Positions 13,075-13,203 of a stretch of 13,203 nt of DNA are shown here, piece by piece. The notes under the pieces were generated by a model. The model was not told the DNA's origin. It saw only the letters and a program-made list of their open reading frames with translations, and did not search any database. The stretch is from NCBI GenBank assembly GCA_964618405.1, contig CAZUAY010000092.1:1-13203 (forward strand). Reading direction: 5' to 3'. This DNA is from JBBQIY01 sp964618405 (lineage in GTDB: Bacteria; Verrucomicrobiota; Kiritimatiellia; RFP12; UBA3636). Both the position numbers and the translations under genes were made by a program. Numbering within the stretch: the first letter of the stretch is position 1; every line of letters starts with the position of its first letter.

Positions 13075-13203
13075 TAGCATAAACTGTGTTTGCGTCAAGA
13101 AACCGGAAGGCGTCCTGCTACACGAAAACGTACCCCCCAGTACTTTTTTGAACTGTAGCCGAAACCGTTGATATGCGTCAAGCAAAGATTCATGCATGCT
13201 CCA
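13075..13203. repeat. Right copy of the ~128-bp imperfect direct repeat
   Basis: Same orientation as 11407-11533, with the last 27 bases identical. It lies directly upstream of the minus-strand lipoprotein gene. The window stops at the final base of the match, so the true repeat may extend further. Confidence 0.85.

Noticed and set aside
12970..13197. Minus-strand 75-codon ORF over the right repeat
   Set aside because: It overlaps the lipoprotein gene in another frame. The equivalent frame in the left repeat copy is broken by a stop after about 19 codons, so the repeat does not look coding.
11407..13203. Integron cassette with attC sites
   Set aside because: The repeat length would fit, but I find no RYYYAAC or GTTRRRY core pair at the ends, no palindromic arms and no integrase in the window.

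Overview
This window holds the 3' part of a phage-defence island built on a type 3 BREX system, plus a separate block on the opposite strand. It opens inside the last 94 codons of a DUF1156-type adenine methyltransferase (PglXI). It continues with a SNF2 helicase (BrxHII, 5112-7982), a PglZ-family phosphatase-like protein (7979-10003) and a BrxA-like small protein (10003-10755). That gene order fits type 3 BREX. The upstream members (brxF, brxC and most of pglXI) would lie to the left of the window. No rRNA, tRNA, CRISPR array, transposase or integrase is visible. The organism is a bacterium that I cannot name: the core BREX genes look mid-GC and the inserted genes visibly AT-richer.

Between pglXI and brxHII, where a minimal type 3 operon would continue directly, there are about 4.8 kb of accessory genes in two steps. 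The first is a tightly coupled three-gene cassette (290-3077): a predicted PD-(D/E)XK nuclease with an inserted winged helix, a complete Hanks-type Ser/Thr kinase, and an uncharacterised protein that may be a TIM barrel. The cassette is followed by a second, diverged copy of the last 46 codons of pglXI (3098-3238; I count 40/46 residues and 112/141 bases identical). The second step is a Schlafen/AlbA_2-type ATPase (3238-5034) whose ATG overlaps the stop of that pglXI stub. The simplest reading is that the AlbA_2 gene once sat directly behind a pglXI allele, and that the nuclease-kinase-barrel cassette was spliced in at the pglXI 3' end, leaving two non-identical gene ends. This cassette is the best candidate here for an undescribed defence module.

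Translation looks coupled along nearly the whole plus-strand run. Stop/start overlaps or very short gaps join pglXI-nuclease-kinase-barrel-stub-AlbA_2, and again brxHII-pglZ-brxA. The one real gap is 5035-5111, which carries direct and inverted copies of a TGACTAAG motif.

Downstream of BREX, 10864-11213 is a wrecked gene: the N-lobe of a Ser/Thr kinase joined out of frame to the C-terminal part of an FHA domain by an internal deletion. A 0.5-kb region without a gene follows, with a G-quadruplex-like tract. Then comes a minus-strand set of three genes (13025 down to 11718): a small lipoprotein, a metallophosphoesterase, and a dual-specificity-type phosphatase broken by a +1 frameshift. About 128-bp imperfect direct repeats flank this block (11407-11533 and 13075-13203), and the last base of the window is also the last base I can match between them.
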